A stretch of 64,000 bases of DNA from Castanea sativa (lineage: Eukaryota > Streptophyta > Magnoliopsida > Fagales > Fagaceae). Position numbers and translations under genes: made by a program. The DNA is taken from NCBI RefSeq assembly GCF_040712315.1, contig NC_134013.1:37831501-37895500 (forward strand), given 5' to 3'. The notes below the pieces were generated by a model, which saw only the letters and a list, made by a program, of their open reading frames with translations, did no database searches and was not told where the DNA came from. This document shows, one piece after another, positions 12,457-24,855 of this stretch; position 1 is the stretch's first letter; each line of letters starts with the position of its first letter.

Positions 12457-13625
12457 CCCTAGCGGCTATTAGGTCAGTGAACTTGTAATTGCTGTTTATT
12501 ATAGGAAAAGTGACTCAGAGGCTAGATACGGTCACGGGGACAAAAGCCTAGCAAAAAACAAATCACATTTCAACTTAGGTTTTTTTGGGAGTGGATTCTG
12601 GTTTTAATTTTAAGTCCTATACTGTTGTACTTGGTTTTCTCTCGTTTTAAGATAATTTTACCTACCCCAAGAATTTACAATCTACAGTGCTCAAGTAGCT
12701 AATTGTTACTGTTGTGGGGAGGAAATAAAAGGATTAAAAAAAAAAAAATTTGTTAGTCTTCATCCACTCCTGCTGAATTCTGCTAAACCCTTCTACTCTT
12801 ACTCCTAGGCTGTCAAATTGAAGTTTTTGAAATATTCTGTTTTATAGATAGTGCGGATACCTTCTAGGTGGTGCATTATTCCTTTAATCCTCTAGATCAT
12901 TTTGCTAATTGACACTTTTTTTGTTTTGTTTTTACTATTTATTTGTTTACTCATTTATTTTTAATAACATTGATTGTTAATTTTCTTCAACTTTTTACTC
13001 CCTGAATTGTATAGACACTTGAAATGCTAGAGAAAAAGGAGAAAGTACTTTTAAAAAAGGCAGCTGCAGAGGTTGAAAAGGCAAAGGAATTCACCAGAGC
13101 TAAGAACAAAAGGGGTATGGTAGATGGACTGATAGTGTTCCAATAAAAGTTTAAGAAGTTGCATATGTATGTATGTTTTTTATTTATTTATTTATTATTA
13201 TTATTATTTTTAATTTTCAAAGTATAATTAGCTAATAATCAACTTGCTTGATGGTTTAAAAGAATCGCTGTTGCATTACTACCTTGCCATATAAGACTAT
13301 GCAGTTCTGTAGTATAGGGGAATTTAGTTGAGAATATTAGCTGTATAAAGATCAAGTTTCTGTCACATCCAATTTTTGTGGAACTTTACATTGGGTCAGT
13401 ATTACAGTTTACAATCACTTTTTTGCTATATGAATTTGTAAATGTAACATGGTCATTCTATCTCTTATGTAAGTTTTACAATTATTGTAGTTTGTTTAAT
13501 TTCAGAATCTTGATACCAAAAGCCTCTTGATATTTTCCAAGTTAGATTACTGCTAACAAGGGATATGGTTGGACTTTATTGTTTTGTACTTTGAACCACA
13601 ATAAGTTTCCTAGCATTATTCTCAA

Positions 13626-13656
<31 letters not shown>

Positions 13657-15204
13657 GTAATTGGTTGAATGCTAACTTGTGCTGCAGCGGCTATACAATG
13701 TTTGAAGAGGAAGAGGCTATATGAACAGCAAATAGAGCAGCTTGGGAATTTCCAATTGCGAATCCATGATCAGGTATGCCTGTTTATTTTTTATCTACTA
13801 GTGTTTTATACTTTTTATGAAAAAGAGGTGTGTGTTTTCTGTTTTGTTGCTGCATGGAATGATTTTAATATCTAAAGTTTCTTCTATATCAATGTTGCAG
13901 ATGATATTGTTAGAAGGTGCAAAAGCAACTACTGAAACTGTAGATGCATTGAGAACTGGAGCTTCTGCGATGAAGGCAATGCAGAAAGCAACGTATGTAG
14001 TTCTTTTGGGTCTATCTTACATTGGTCTATTGAATTCTTTTGTAATTTTATATTTTCCTGAATACAAGTATAAACTGGCATGTTTCTGAAAATTTGTTTT
14101 TACATTTTTAGACAGCTTCCTTAACCCTGGCAACGCTTTGGAATTCATGGTCTGATATGCAATTTGGATTTTAGCTTAGAAGCTAACTTCATAAATTTTT
14201 TCCTATACCTCAATGGAAGACTGTTTTCCCTTAAAATACTTAAACTAATCATTCTTAAATGAGTGTATTGGGAGCACTGTTTCTAGTTAATCCAATAGAA
14301 TTCACTCTTTGATAATGCAATACTTTTTTGGGTTTTTTTTTGGGGGGGGGGGGGGTGGGGGAAGAGGAGTGACGCAGGACAACCTAGGCTTCCCACCTAG
14401 ATTAATCTCATCTAAACCTTATGCTTCACCACCTAATGTTGTTTGGAATCACCACCAAACATAATGCAATTTTGCACGAATAATCTCTTATTAAGGATTG
14501 AACCTTGGATGTTTTTGTTGGAAACACTAAAAGGTGTTAGTTGAGCTATTCCAATGGTCACTTGATTGGGAGACGCAACCCCTAAGAAGAATCATAAATC
14601 TTATTAATATATTTTAAGACTACAATCTTTGAATTCATTTATCTACTTTAATACTTATATGTACTGCTTACAAATATTTGTTGTGGTAATAGAATTAGTG
14701 CTTTGTTTGACATACTTGCAATCACCTTCTTATGTAACAGGAATATTGATGATGTGGACAAGACCATGGATGAGATCAATGAGCAGACTGAGAACATGAA
14801 ACAGATTCAGGAAGCATTGTCAACTCCGATTGGTGCAACAGCCGATTTTGATGAGGTTGTTGCTCTCTTGATGCTTTCTCAATTTCTCTTGGTCCTAATT
14901 GGTCCCCACCCCCCACAAAAAAAAGAAAAGAAGAAGTCATGTTCTTCTGTCTATACATTACTATTATTTGAGCCTTATTATTCTATGCTGGAAAGTTTAA
15001 AAGTTGTCATTGCAGGATGAGTTGGAAGCTGAACTTGAAGAACTGGAAGGTGCTGAGCTGGAAGAAGAACTTCTTAAGCCCGCAACTACTGCTCCTGCAG
15101 CTCCAGTGCAGGTCCCAGCAGGCCCTCAACGAAACCGTCCTACTCCAAAGCCTACAGCTGAGGATGATGAACTGGCTGCACTACAGGCTGAGATGGCACT
15201 ATAA
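11787..15204 (+). CDS. SNF7: ESCRT-III subunit SNF7 / VPS32 (CHMP4)
   Basis: Coding exons: 11787-11858, 13015-13114, 13688-13773, 13901-13992, 14741-14855 and 15016-15204. The frame closes at 654 nt, giving 217 aa, the usual size for plant SNF7. The protein starts MFNRLFGKPK and continues with the long basic helical hairpin (KKEKVLLKKAAAEVEKAKEF, KNKRAAIQCLKRKRLYEQQI). An acidic second half follows (DDVDKTMDEINEQTENMKQI, then DELEAELEELEGAELEEELL). It ends in DDELAALQAEMAL, the helix that acts as MIM and Bro1/ALIX-binding region in the family. SNF7 polymerises on endosomal membranes, drives inward vesicle budding into multivesicular bodies, and is disassembled by the VPS4 ATPase. All family landmarks are present with no frameshift. 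Confidence 0.95.
12428..12456. repeat. (GA)n microsatellite in SNF7 intron 1
   Basis: About 14 GA units within the first coding intron. Confidence 0.9.
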
Positions 15205-18200
15205 GCAGGTCCTTTTTACTCTCTAATGAATCTTATGATGTGATCTATCCATTAGACCAGTGCACCTTACGAATTTTCTTGTATTACTATATAGTTATCT
15301 ATCTGTTTCAACTATGCTTTTAAAGCAGTATAAGTAGTTCCATAGTGCATGTAATATTGCAGTTGATTGATGTTTGGGTTTGTATAATCTACTCTGAAAT
15401 TATAAGGCGAGGGTCAATTTTTTTGTCCTTAAGTATAATAATTTAGGGCCATTTTTAAAAACAATTTAAACAAAGTCTACACTGTGCAGTTCAGTCATTA
15501 TACTCTATTGGCATCTAATTATAATTTTGTTTTGTCAGAATTTTGCAGATATTGTTTGGGTGTAATGATGGGAGGCTATGTAAAGAATTGGCCTGATTGC
15601 TTATGGAGATTTCTGCCCGTTCATGCATTCTGATTTCTGTGTCGGATGATTGGTAAACAGACAATGTACATAAAGGTGGCGTCAAAATTAGACGAATTCA
15701 CCACTCAAACTTGTAATCTGCTCTTTGATGCTCCAAAACGAGTCTGTCTTTTTCAAGTTGTCACATTTAATTTATTTATTAAATGTTCGGGTGATATTGG
15801 ATAACTTAATGATTCTCTCATGTAGTATATCCTAGTTAATCTTAAATCATCGTGGAGCTATATACCATGAAATGAAGCAAGTACTGTCCTGTTGCAATCA
15901 GCGACTCAGCGTTGGAAATATCACTACATTTTAATAAATGGTTCTTCAAACTAGTACCATTTTAATGAGGTTTACCATTGGGTAGATAGAACTCCTAAAC
16001 GCTATTATGGGCATATTAATATTATGCATTTAGAAGGGGGCATGGTGTCTGGTCCTGGTTAATAAAAGAAGAGTGGTAGCTTTGGTTAGGAACAAAACAA
16101 TTTTCTGCAGGGGTGAGCTCAAACTTTTAAAGTTTGGGCTTGTGCATGCCAATTTCAAGCTCTAAGGCTGTAAAATTGATTTAACGTACGTTGAGGGTCT
16201 GGTATTCCTTTTTTATGAATTAGGCATAGAAGTATTCTCAAGAATTTTACAACACCTAGTTTAAGAAACTGAAGAGCTCTATACTAGAAAGCATAGACGC
16301 TTTATTTAGGGTGTTTTACTCATGTTGTACTCTGTATAATGTTATAATTTTTTAGAAATTGCATGTATTGCCATGTTGTACTTGTATCCATGCTTGTCTG
16401 TTATTCTTGTCATTTGTAAAGCATAAATGTGTCAATTACAATGTATTGCCAAGTCGTACCTGTACCCATCTAGTCATCACTATTATCTTAATGAGTTTAT
16501 GTGCTAGCTATCTCATTAAAGTGAAGGATTCTTCATCGGAGTTTAGAATGATTTGAAGTACCAAATTCTACATCTTTTCGAAATTTTAAAGGTCATATGC
16601 CTGGAGGTTGGAGTGGTATATTTGGTGCTTCCCCTATTCTTGTCAAGTTAAAATTTCAGGACTGCATGCCCTTGTGGGAGATCACGAACATAATCTGTTC
16701 TTGAACTTCTAAGATGTCCTTTGTAAGAATATCCAGTTTGTTTTATTTAGCATCCAAATGTTTTTGTCTGATGTCTTGATTCTCCCTAAGAAGGTAATGA
16801 AAGCTGTATATTAGAAATAAAATAGCTTCATGTGGTCGTGTCTTCTAGAGCTAATAAGGCAACTTGGAAGGTTGTTTGTTGCCAAAAAAATAAACGGGTT
16901 TGGGCTTTGAAGAAGGTGAAATTGTGTAGAGAGAGTAATAATATCATGAAGTTTATTTGAATTCTCTTTACCTAAGCTGGGTCTCTTTGGGTTGCCGGGG
17001 TTTAAATTACAGGTTGGGGATTGTTCGAATATCTTCTTTTGGGCACGACCATTGGCATCCAAATGGTTCCTATTACTAAAAAATTTGACATCATGTGCTC
17101 TATCATGTTGCCAACTCTGTTAGTGCTAAATTAGTGAGTGTGATCCTTGACAAGGTCTAGTCCTAGAATATCTGATGATGTCATTATAATCCAATATTAA
17201 TTTGGTCTTAAATCTTAGTATTCCTCTTATGACTAAACTACATCTTTGCCCTAACAATACATGTTTGATTTCGTTTTCAATTGGCTCTATTATAGATTTC
17301 TCTTTGTTATGTGACTGCTAAATGATCTTCATATTTAACTACTTCATAAAATACTAGATTAAAAATGTTCTGAAATTTAGAAATTTTATTGTTGTAGGCA
17401 GAAAAACATATTTTGAGTAGTCAAATTACCACTGGAAATGAATTGTAGGGCCATTACAAAAATTGGAATAAAACATGAATAGCTAAAATGAAAATTTTGA
17501 AGTGTAAAGGACTAAAATGAAAATAACCCCAAATTTTATGGATCAAAGTGTACTCTAGCCTTCTTTTATTCTTGAATTTCAAAAATTTTTAATTTATACT
17601 TTTGCACCCCTAATACTAAAATTTTTGGTTTTGTCCTTGCTAGTTGGGCTCCTATGGGGAAGAGGGCAATGAACTGTTGTCATTTGTTCTTATTAGAAAT
17701 TGTCTCAAATTCCTATTTAGATTTGTGTTCATTATTGGGTTTTCTTGGGGTGTAAGAAAATGTTTTTCCTTAGCTTGGAAGAAAATGAACTTTTCTTGGT
17801 ATGAAAGGAAGGTTTCTTATTGAAGAATTAATTGGGTATAAAAAGACTTGTCCATTAATGAATTGAAAGCTTATAAATAGACATTGTTGCAATGTTGGCT
17901 TTTGACCATAGATCCTCCTACATGGAGAAAGAAGAAAGACTCTTACAAGAACATGGAGTGGGTCTTTTAAAAAAAATTAGTTTGAGCATTTGAGTGTTTG
18001 TCTATTTCTATGTGAGAATTATTGGGTGAATTGGCCCAACTGCGGCTTTGGGATTGTGAAATTGTGAGTGTGAGGTTTATATGTTAGTTTGCATTGAGAG
18101 GTTTAAATTATGTTTGTGAGGTTTATGAGTTGTTTGTGTAAACAAGTGAGTTTATGAATTTGATTTGTGAGACTTGATTGCATGTCGTTATAATCTAATA

Positions 18201-18389
18201 CATAGAATATTGATTGTAAATTTTGGTTGACAGTACCATAGATGTAGGCTTAAAATTAGCCAAAATCGTATATTATTCTGTGTGTGATTTTCCACGCGAG
18301 GACTAAGTTTAGAGGGAGAAGCATGACCCAAGCAGCGTCCAAGTTCAAACAAAATGATCGGAACTCTAGTACAGATTGCCAATCTAGGG
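15205..18389. other. SNF7 3' flank and gene-free stretch
   Basis: The SNF7 3' UTR probably ends within the first 500 bp. The rest is AT-rich with no supported coding sequence, RNA gene or clear transposon ends. The open frames in it are short and match nothing recognisable. Confidence 0.4.
15209..15538 (+). other. Possible intron in the SNF7 3' UTR
   Basis: Four bases after the stop codon the sequence reads AG/GTCCTT. A U-rich acceptor TTTTGTCAG ends at 15538, and a second possible acceptor (TTTTGCAG) ends at 15548. Transcript data would be needed to choose; consensus is the only support. Confidence 0.35.
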
Positions 18390-20666
18390 GGAAAAATGGG
18401 TATATACCCTTAATTTTAAAACTATGTAGCAAAATGTCATTCTTTTGAAACTATGTAGCAAAATGCCCCTCTTTTAAAACTCAATTTTTAGGGAAATTGA
18501 GTTCTACATGGAACTAAATTTTCTTATACTCGAGTTCCATGTGTTTTATACCATAGTGGAGGTCGTTGACCTGACATTTCGATTAAATAAGTCCATGTAG
18601 AACTTGATTTTAGTAAAATTGAGTTTTGTACATTTTTTTTTTAAATGGAACTTGATTTTTATAGTATTGAGTTCTTTGGAAAAAAAAAAAAAGGAGTAGA
18701 ACTCGATTTTCGTAAAAGTGAGTTCTGTATATAGTTCTTGGCGACTCATCGGTGGGTTGGCCTTACCCGTGAGCCAAAGGCCAGTCCCTCTAGAATAAAA
18801 GTGCTCCTCACATGTAGTTTGGCGGCTTGATTCAATCGTCATACAGTCGCTAGAGGCACTGTATTGAGCAAAACTTCAACTGTCTTAAGACAAACCTCAT
18901 TACAATAAATCATACAATAATACAAGGAAATAAATTTATGGAACTCGGCTAAATGTGCCTTTGGAACTCTTAACTTGTGCCATCTACAATGAATCTCTGA
19001 CTAACACATTTTTTGTATAGCATTGACCACGGTGGTTTATCTATGTTGTTCTATGGTGGTGTTATATGTACTCAGTTGTCTAGGTTTGCCGACCACGATG
19101 TGTCTGACACTCCCAAGACTCTTGTATGAGTATATTGGAACATTAATGAAATCTTTCTTCTTTCCAACTCATGTCACTCGATTGTGGTTAGTGTATGTTT
19201 GCAATTGTTGCTTTATTGAAAATTTTGATGATGCACATGTCGAACTAGATCCAAACTTTTTTCTTATAGAATGATGTGATTTTGAGGTGTTGCAACTCAT
19301 ATCTTATTCAACCTAAGATACTGGTGGGGTTACAAATAAACCATTCAAAATTTTGGCCTATTTATAACCTTATGGTTTAAGCATTATAACATTTATGAGT
19401 CATCAGACTGAAAGTGATTGTGTGGTCATGTTAATATAGGCTGGTAAAACAATAGATGAACACGACTCCCCTTTTTCACAAGGTTATATTGACATTTCAT
19501 CACTGTGAACTTCAAGATCCATCATCTGAAATTATTACTACAATCCTTAATGATATCCCAAAGCTTCAACATCAACAGTACACAATCAAATCACAGTACA
19601 AAAATTCCAACAAGGCCACCATTTAAAAATTAAAATTCGCCCAAATTATCCAATTCAATCACTTTCGAGCTCACACTCAAAACTAGTTGAATTCAGATTC
19701 AAAACTGGATGACCTAGATCACAAAATCCCAAGAAAAAAAAAAACAATTATAAGCTCATAAAAACAAAATACAACAATTTTAGATAGACACCAAAAGGAC
19801 CTAGACCACAAAAATCCCAAAAAGATTTAATAGGGAAAAGAAGAGAGGGAATAAACCAGAGAGATGAAAAGGGTCCTTAACTTTCTTAGCCAAGATAGAC
19901 CACCACTTGAGGCAGAAGCTGAAAAGCAGAGTCATCAAGCACCTTCTTGACCAAGAAAACGTAGGAGAACCCACTCTTGCCAAATTGCCTACCTCATTAC
20001 CCTGAACTGGTTGTCATTGATCCGCACATCCCCTCCTCCATTTACGACGTCGAATAGCTCATCCAACCCAGAAAATGAGCACCCTATTTTGTAATGGAAA
20101 TTATTAACTCAAATTTGTAAAATTACTTTATGTTTTGAAAAATTGCTTTGTCCACCCTCTTTCGTAAATCTTTATGCTAATTACGTATATGAAACATGAT
20201 GAAACAAATTTGATTTTGACTTGCTTTTTGATATTTTTCTTTTATGTTTTATGAAAAGAAGAGTAAGGAGAGAAAAGAGGAGAGAGACAAAATATAATGA
20301 AAAAAGGCTCATTTACCCCACTTTTTATCGGTGAAAAGGAGAGGTGGGTTACAACTGTCTAATGGAAGGCACCTCAGGTGGGTTAAGTGATATTTTTTAA
20401 ACCATGGGTAGGCTTTGTTAAAACCAGCCAAACTACAGGTAGGTTTACTGCAATTACCCCTTATTCAATTTACAAGCTGAGTGATGTGTTCACAATGATG
20501 GGCTGTTGCTAGGTATTGGAAGATAAGTTCAATTATTCAATTGATTCCAATTTGTGAAATAGTCCATGGGTTTACAATACAATGAGGCAGGAGTGAGCTT
20601 GGTTAGTTCGTGAACATGATATGTTTTACGAGGAGTTGATTGGTTATAAGTTGCAAGTGCCTTGTC

Positions 20667-21711
20667 TAGGCCTATCCAATAAAACCGTAGACCCGACCCA
20701 CTCGAAAAAACCGACTGGACCTGAACCGTTCGCCGCTCGACCCGACCACCTGGCAGTCGACGACGAGTCCCTGCCTTCCTAACTCGATTCTGGCGGGTCG
20801 AATGGCGGGTCTTCCCTTTGAAAACCCGATCCACCCGACCCGACCGTGATATTATAACCCACCACTTTTACAATCTCCAGTTCAGACGAATCGAACCCTC
20901 ACAGCCTTACCCTTAGTTTCTCTCTATTCCCTCGTTCTCTCTTAGTCTCTAGATCTCTCACACTTCCTCGATCTCGATCTCTCTACAGCCAACACCTCTA
21001 GTTCAGAATGTTTTGATCTGCGAAACTCCACTATCGCCGATCTGCGATTCTCCTCCATCGCCAAACTGCAATCATTTCCACCATCGCCGATCTTCATTTC
21101 AGTCACTTGCATGTGGGCTACTGGTATTTGGGTTTGTAGATTTGTGAGCTATTTCTTTTTTTCGGTCTCTTTAGTTCTTCGTTTTAATCTCTTCAGATCT
21201 GTTATCATCTTTCTCTATTTCTGTTTGTGGTCTTCAGATTTGTGGGCGATTGGTGTTTGGGTTTGTTGATTTGTTCTTCAGTGTAGATTTATGCTTTCAG
21301 ATTTGCGAAATTTGTAACAAGTTTGGTCTTTGATTCTTCGGATTTGTGGGCGACTGGTGTTTAGGTTTGTTGATTTGTTCTTTAGTGTAGATTTATGCTT
21401 TCAGATTTGTGAAACTTGTAACAAGTTTGGTCTTTGATTCTTTAGATTTGTGGGCGACTGGTGTTTAGGTTTGTTGATTTGTTCTTCAGTGTAAATTTGT
21501 TCTTTCAGATTTGTGAAATTTGTAGCAAGTTTGGTGTTTGATCTGTCTTTCGGTTGAAGTTGGATCTGACCACCGTCCACCTGAGCCCGATCTGACTCGA
21601 CCCATAGTTTTTCGTAGTCGGCGGCGGGTCTATCATCCGGCCACCCGATAGGATTGGGTCGGTTCCGAGTTGAGCCCAAACTTGAACCGACCTGACCCAT
21701 GGACACCCTTA
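20667..21711. mobile_element. hAT-type element nested in the long-TIR element (1045 bp)
   Basis: A perfect 8-bp duplication GCCTTGTC flanks it (20659-20666 and 21712-21719). The ends are TAGGCCTATCCA and, inverted, TAAGGGTGTCCA. Both subterminal regions are packed with CCCGACCC / GGGTCGG-type motifs, like the element at 38885-39585. The interior (20880-21230) is CT-rich and resembles a plant 5' leader (for example CTCTCTATTCCCTCGTTCTC), then comes a 104-bp tandem array. No transposase ORF is present. Confidence 0.72.
21235..21546. repeat. Three tandem 104-bp units inside the nested hAT element
   Basis: Units begin at about 21235, 21339 and 21443, each containing GATTTGTGGGCGA(T/C)TGGTGT, then TTGTTGATTTGTTCTT, then TTTGTAACAAGTTTGG. 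They differ by a few substitutions only. Confidence 0.8.
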
Positions 21712-23041
21712 GCCTTGTCGACATGTAGCTTAGATGCCAAAGATACTATAGATGGACTTCGTAGATAATTGAACCGTATCAGAGTAGAAAATAATTGAAT
21801 GAAGATATGTCTAAATCGATACCTGATCCAAACCGAGATTTGTGAATTAGTGGAGTGTAAATTATATGATCAAGCATACATGCAACCACTTCTTACAGGA
21901 GACATTTATCAGTTGGATGTGGAGATGTTAGATAAAGAGTAATCATGTTTGTGGCACCCTTGCATGTTGCTGTACAAGGCACTGCGTAATTAAGGAGAAT
22001 TTCTCATCACTATTGCTACATTCTATTTTCTATTTATGATGAACTATTGTTGTATTAGAACTATGTATGTCATTGTTGTATCCATTTAAGAGGTCAAGCT
22101 AAACGTTATTATATTTGGAACAAAGACGCATCTTATTTATATTATAACTGGCATTGTAGTTTGAAGCAATCACATATTAATTTGTAATATTTTAGAATGA
22201 CTATTTAGGACGACAAGTTAGACACTAGAATTAGATGCAGAACATACGAATATTCTTACTTAGGATGCCATAAATATGAATCTATTGCATATTACATATT
22301 AATGGTACTAACATTAACTTAAACAAAACATAAAATACACACTTCATAGAAATTACCTTCCAAGACCATACAATGTCTTCCTCATTCTGACGGGTAGGGG
22401 TCCTAGTTTAAGATATTGTTTAAAATGGTACGTAACAACTCGCATTGAGAATTGCACAAGGTCTACAAAGCTCATAGTTTTTTATATTCCTTTAGCCATA
22501 TGCATCACCAGCGTAAAAGTGTTATGTTTTTCCATATCATTTTTGTTGGCATTAATTCCATGATAAATTTGTTGTAATTCCATAAATTTATTTTCTTGTA
22601 TTTTGTGGGATGTATTGTAATGAGGTTGGTCTCAAGACGGTTGAATTTTTGCTCAATACAGTGCCTCTAGCAATTGTATGGTGACTTAATCAAGCCGACA
22701 GATTGCATGTGAGGGGCACTATTATTCCAGAGGGATTGGTGACTGGCTCGCGGGTAGGCCAACCTCGCCAATGAGTCGCTAGACACTTTGTATAAAACTC
22801 GATTTTACGAAAATCGAGTTCTACTTTATTTCTTTTTAAAATTTTCCAAAAATCTCGATATTGAAATCAAGTTCCATTTTTAAAAAAGAAAAGTATAAAA
22901 CTCTATTATACTAAAATCCAGTTCTATGTGGACATTTTTTTTTTTATCGCAAATGCCAGGTTAGTGACCTCCACCGTGGCATAGAATACATGGAATTCGA
23001 TATAAGAAAGTTGAGTTCCTTGTAGAACTCAATTTTCCTAA

Positions 23042-23598
23042 GGGTGTGTTTGGTAGAGTAGATTTTAGGGAGGATGGAAAAAGAAGAAGGGTAAATGAGG
23101 AGAAAAATTTTTTTGGAGAGTGTTTGAAAATAGTAGGATCCAGGTATTTTCTCCCTAGGCTGACCAAAGAGTTTTCCCCCAAAATGGGGAGAAAACTAGG
23201 GTAGGGGGAAGGCTAATGGGTAAATGATGAAAATGCCCATGTGCAAGTGCACATGGGCTTCGTCGGCTTTTTTTTTTTTTTTTTCCCTAGTTCCAATTTT
23301 AGTGTTTTGTTTTTGTGCTTTTTTTTTTTGGTTTGTGCTATTTATAAAAAAAAAAAAAATTGAAGCGTCCATACACAATTTTTTTAATAAAAAAATGTGT
23401 TACTTTTTTGTTTTATTTTATGAGGATATAATTGTAAATATATACAAAGTTCATTTTCTATTTTCTCATTTTTCTTCTCAACCAAACAAATAAGTTTTCC
23501 ATTTATCTATTTTTCCATCCTCCTGACAAAACATAAATTGGAGAAAACTAAATTTATTATATCCTCCTACTTTTTCACTCCTTCAACCAAACAGTATC
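23042..23598. mobile_element. Tourist/Harbinger-like MITE in the right arm of the long-TIR element (557 bp)
   Basis: It is flanked by TAA on both sides (23039-23041, 23599-23601). The ends are GGGTGTGTTTGGT and, inverted, GATACTGTTTGGT. It cleanly splits the sequence AATTTTCCTA / AAATCGAG, whose unsplit counterpart lies in the left arm near 18485. It contains poly-T and poly-A tracts and no coding sequence. Confidence 0.65.
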
Positions 23599-23961
23599 TA
23601 AAATCGAGTTTCAAAAGAAGGGTATTTCACCAAATAGCTTCAAAAGAATAATTGCTATATACTTTTAAAATTAAAAGTATTTACCAATTTTATACTAATC
23701 TCAATCGTGGTTACGTGGACACTACAATTTACATAGAAAAAATTTTGGTGCTCCGGGGAAATGCTCCCTCCTCTCACATGGTGGGACTCCTGTGTGGGGC
23801 CAATTCTGTCAATTGGCCTATTCTGTCAATTGTCTAATCAAAAATCAAAATATTGACCACGTAGTTGGTTTGGGGTGGGGTGAAGCATTATTATTGACCA
23901 TAATAAACGGAATGAGAATGGGAAAAAAAGAATAAGAAAATAAAAGAAAACAAACGATGTG

Positions 23962-24067
23962 ACTTTTCGGAAGAGAGAGAGAGAAAGAGAGAGCTAAACA
24001 CTCTGAAACTGGAACTTTTCGGAAGAGAGAGAGAGAGAGAGAGAGAGCTAAACACTCTGAAACTGGA
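23962..24067. repeat. Tandem duplication of about 53 bp with GA-rich core
   Basis: ACTTTTCGGAAGAG...GAGCTAAACACTCTGAAACTGGA occurs twice in direct succession (23962-24013 and 24014-24067). The two copies differ mainly in the length of the GA run and one A. It lies 160 bp beyond the end of the arabinogalactan peptide CDS. Confidence 0.85.
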
Positions 24068-24226
24068 AAAAAGAATCTTAATAATTGGAAAGAATAGGAG
24101 GTTTACAGAAATGTTAAAACAAACAAGAAAGAGAACATTTCAATTTTCAAGCATGAGATCACATCTGTGTTTGTCTCCATTTGTCTCTCTTTGTGTCTAT
24201 CACTCTATCCAGCTCTATTGAAGATG

Positions 24227-24411
24227 TCAGTGAATCATATAGGTAAGTAACAGAGCAAGCACCATCAGCGTGTAGGCAATTCCTTGGTCAATTGCTACCC
24301 CTGCTAAATAAACATCAACAACCAACCATATGTTATCAGAATGAGACTGCTTTGCAAACCATTTCATAAGAAAGGAGCATAACCCTTAAGGCCTTAACAA
24401 CATTTATTTCT

Positions 24412-24442
<31 letters not shown>

Positions 24443-24572
24443 AGGAACAGAAACCATCACTTGAAGGGCCAGGCGCAGGTGCAAGGCTCTGTGCATTGAT
24501 GGAAAGTACAGCCAATGCCAAAACAATTGCAAGAATAGCCATTACTAAAAATTGAACTCTAAACATCTCCAT
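24227..24572 (-). CDS. Arabinogalactan peptide (AGP16/20/41 type), GPI-anchored
   Basis: Minus-strand exons 24572-24455 and 24300-24227 join in frame to 63 aa. Residues 1-28 form a hydrophobic secretion signal (MEMFRVQFLVMAILAIVLAL, then cleavage near ...INAQS). The mature core is only about 11 residues, QSLAPAPGPSSD, with the Ala-Pro pattern that is hydroxylated and arabinogalactosylated. A GPI-attachment signal follows: a small-residue site near SSDG, then the hydrophobic tail IAYTLMVLALLLTYMIH. The ...IDQGIAY.LM tail is diagnostic of the AG-peptide family. The product should sit on the outer face of the plasma membrane. The first in-frame ATG was chosen; a second Met at residue 3 is possible. 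Both splice sites are consensus (GT 24454-24453, AG 24302-24301). Confidence 0.9.
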
Positions 24573-24684
24573 TGTAGTCGAATCTGAAACTCTTTATGTG
24601 TGTTTTCTTTCTTTTTCTAGGATCCTTCTTCAGTGAAAAGTGAAAACACTCTCTGCCTCTCAATGGGGTTGAATAACATTTTGG

Positions 24685-24697
24685 GTTTATATAGAGG
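24685..24697 (-). promoter_or_regulatory. TATA box of the arabinogalactan peptide gene
   Basis: On the minus strand the sequence reads CCTCTATATAAACCC about 115 bp upstream of the ATG, a strong plant TATA box at a suitable distance for a leader of roughly 80 nt. Confidence 0.65.
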
Positions 24698-24815
24698 AAA
24701 AGAAAGAGAAGCCCATGCGTAGGAGAATCTTTCAGAACAAGAAGGCCACTCTGGGGTTGTAATTGGCGTAAGATAAGAGGGGTCTTAGAACCATATTTGG
24801 GCCGTTGGTTTATGC

Positions 24816-24821
24816 CACGTG
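24816..24821. promoter_or_regulatory. G-box (CACGTG) upstream of the arabinogalactan peptide gene
   Basis: GCCACGTGTAC lies about 120 bp upstream of the TATA box and contains the palindromic G-box/ABRE-like core bound by bZIP and bHLH factors. Position and core are good; regulation by light or ABA would be inference. Confidence 0.45.
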
Positions 24822-24855
24822 TACGGCCAATAATTGGTGCATGTACAGACTCCAA

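Larger units (their letters stand above)
18390..23690. mobile_element. Large element with long terminal inverted repeats, Mutator-like (about 5.3 kb)
   Basis: About 0.6 kb at the left (from about 18394 to 19000) reappears inverted at the right (from about 23690 back to 22560). Shared landmarks are the GAGTTCTA/CTCGATTTT alternation, ...CGACTCAT..GGTTGGCC..., TGCCTCTAG(C), and ATTGAGCAAAA.TTCAAC. The right arm is interrupted by a MITE. The flanking sequences CCAATCTAG and CTAATCTCA match at only 6 of 9 positions. Long arms and a possible 9-bp duplication suggest a Mutator-like element, but no transposase (MURA-type) was recognised inside, so it is decayed or non-autonomous. Exact ends are uncertain by about 10 bp. 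Confidence 0.6.

Noticed and set aside
19023..19274. 83-codon plus-strand frame inside the long-TIR element
   Set aside because: No recognised domain and no splice-compatible neighbours; kept only as a note that the element interior is not obviously coding.
23196..23493. Lys/Phe-rich open frames on both strands
   Set aside because: They are translations of poly-A and poly-T tracts within a MITE.
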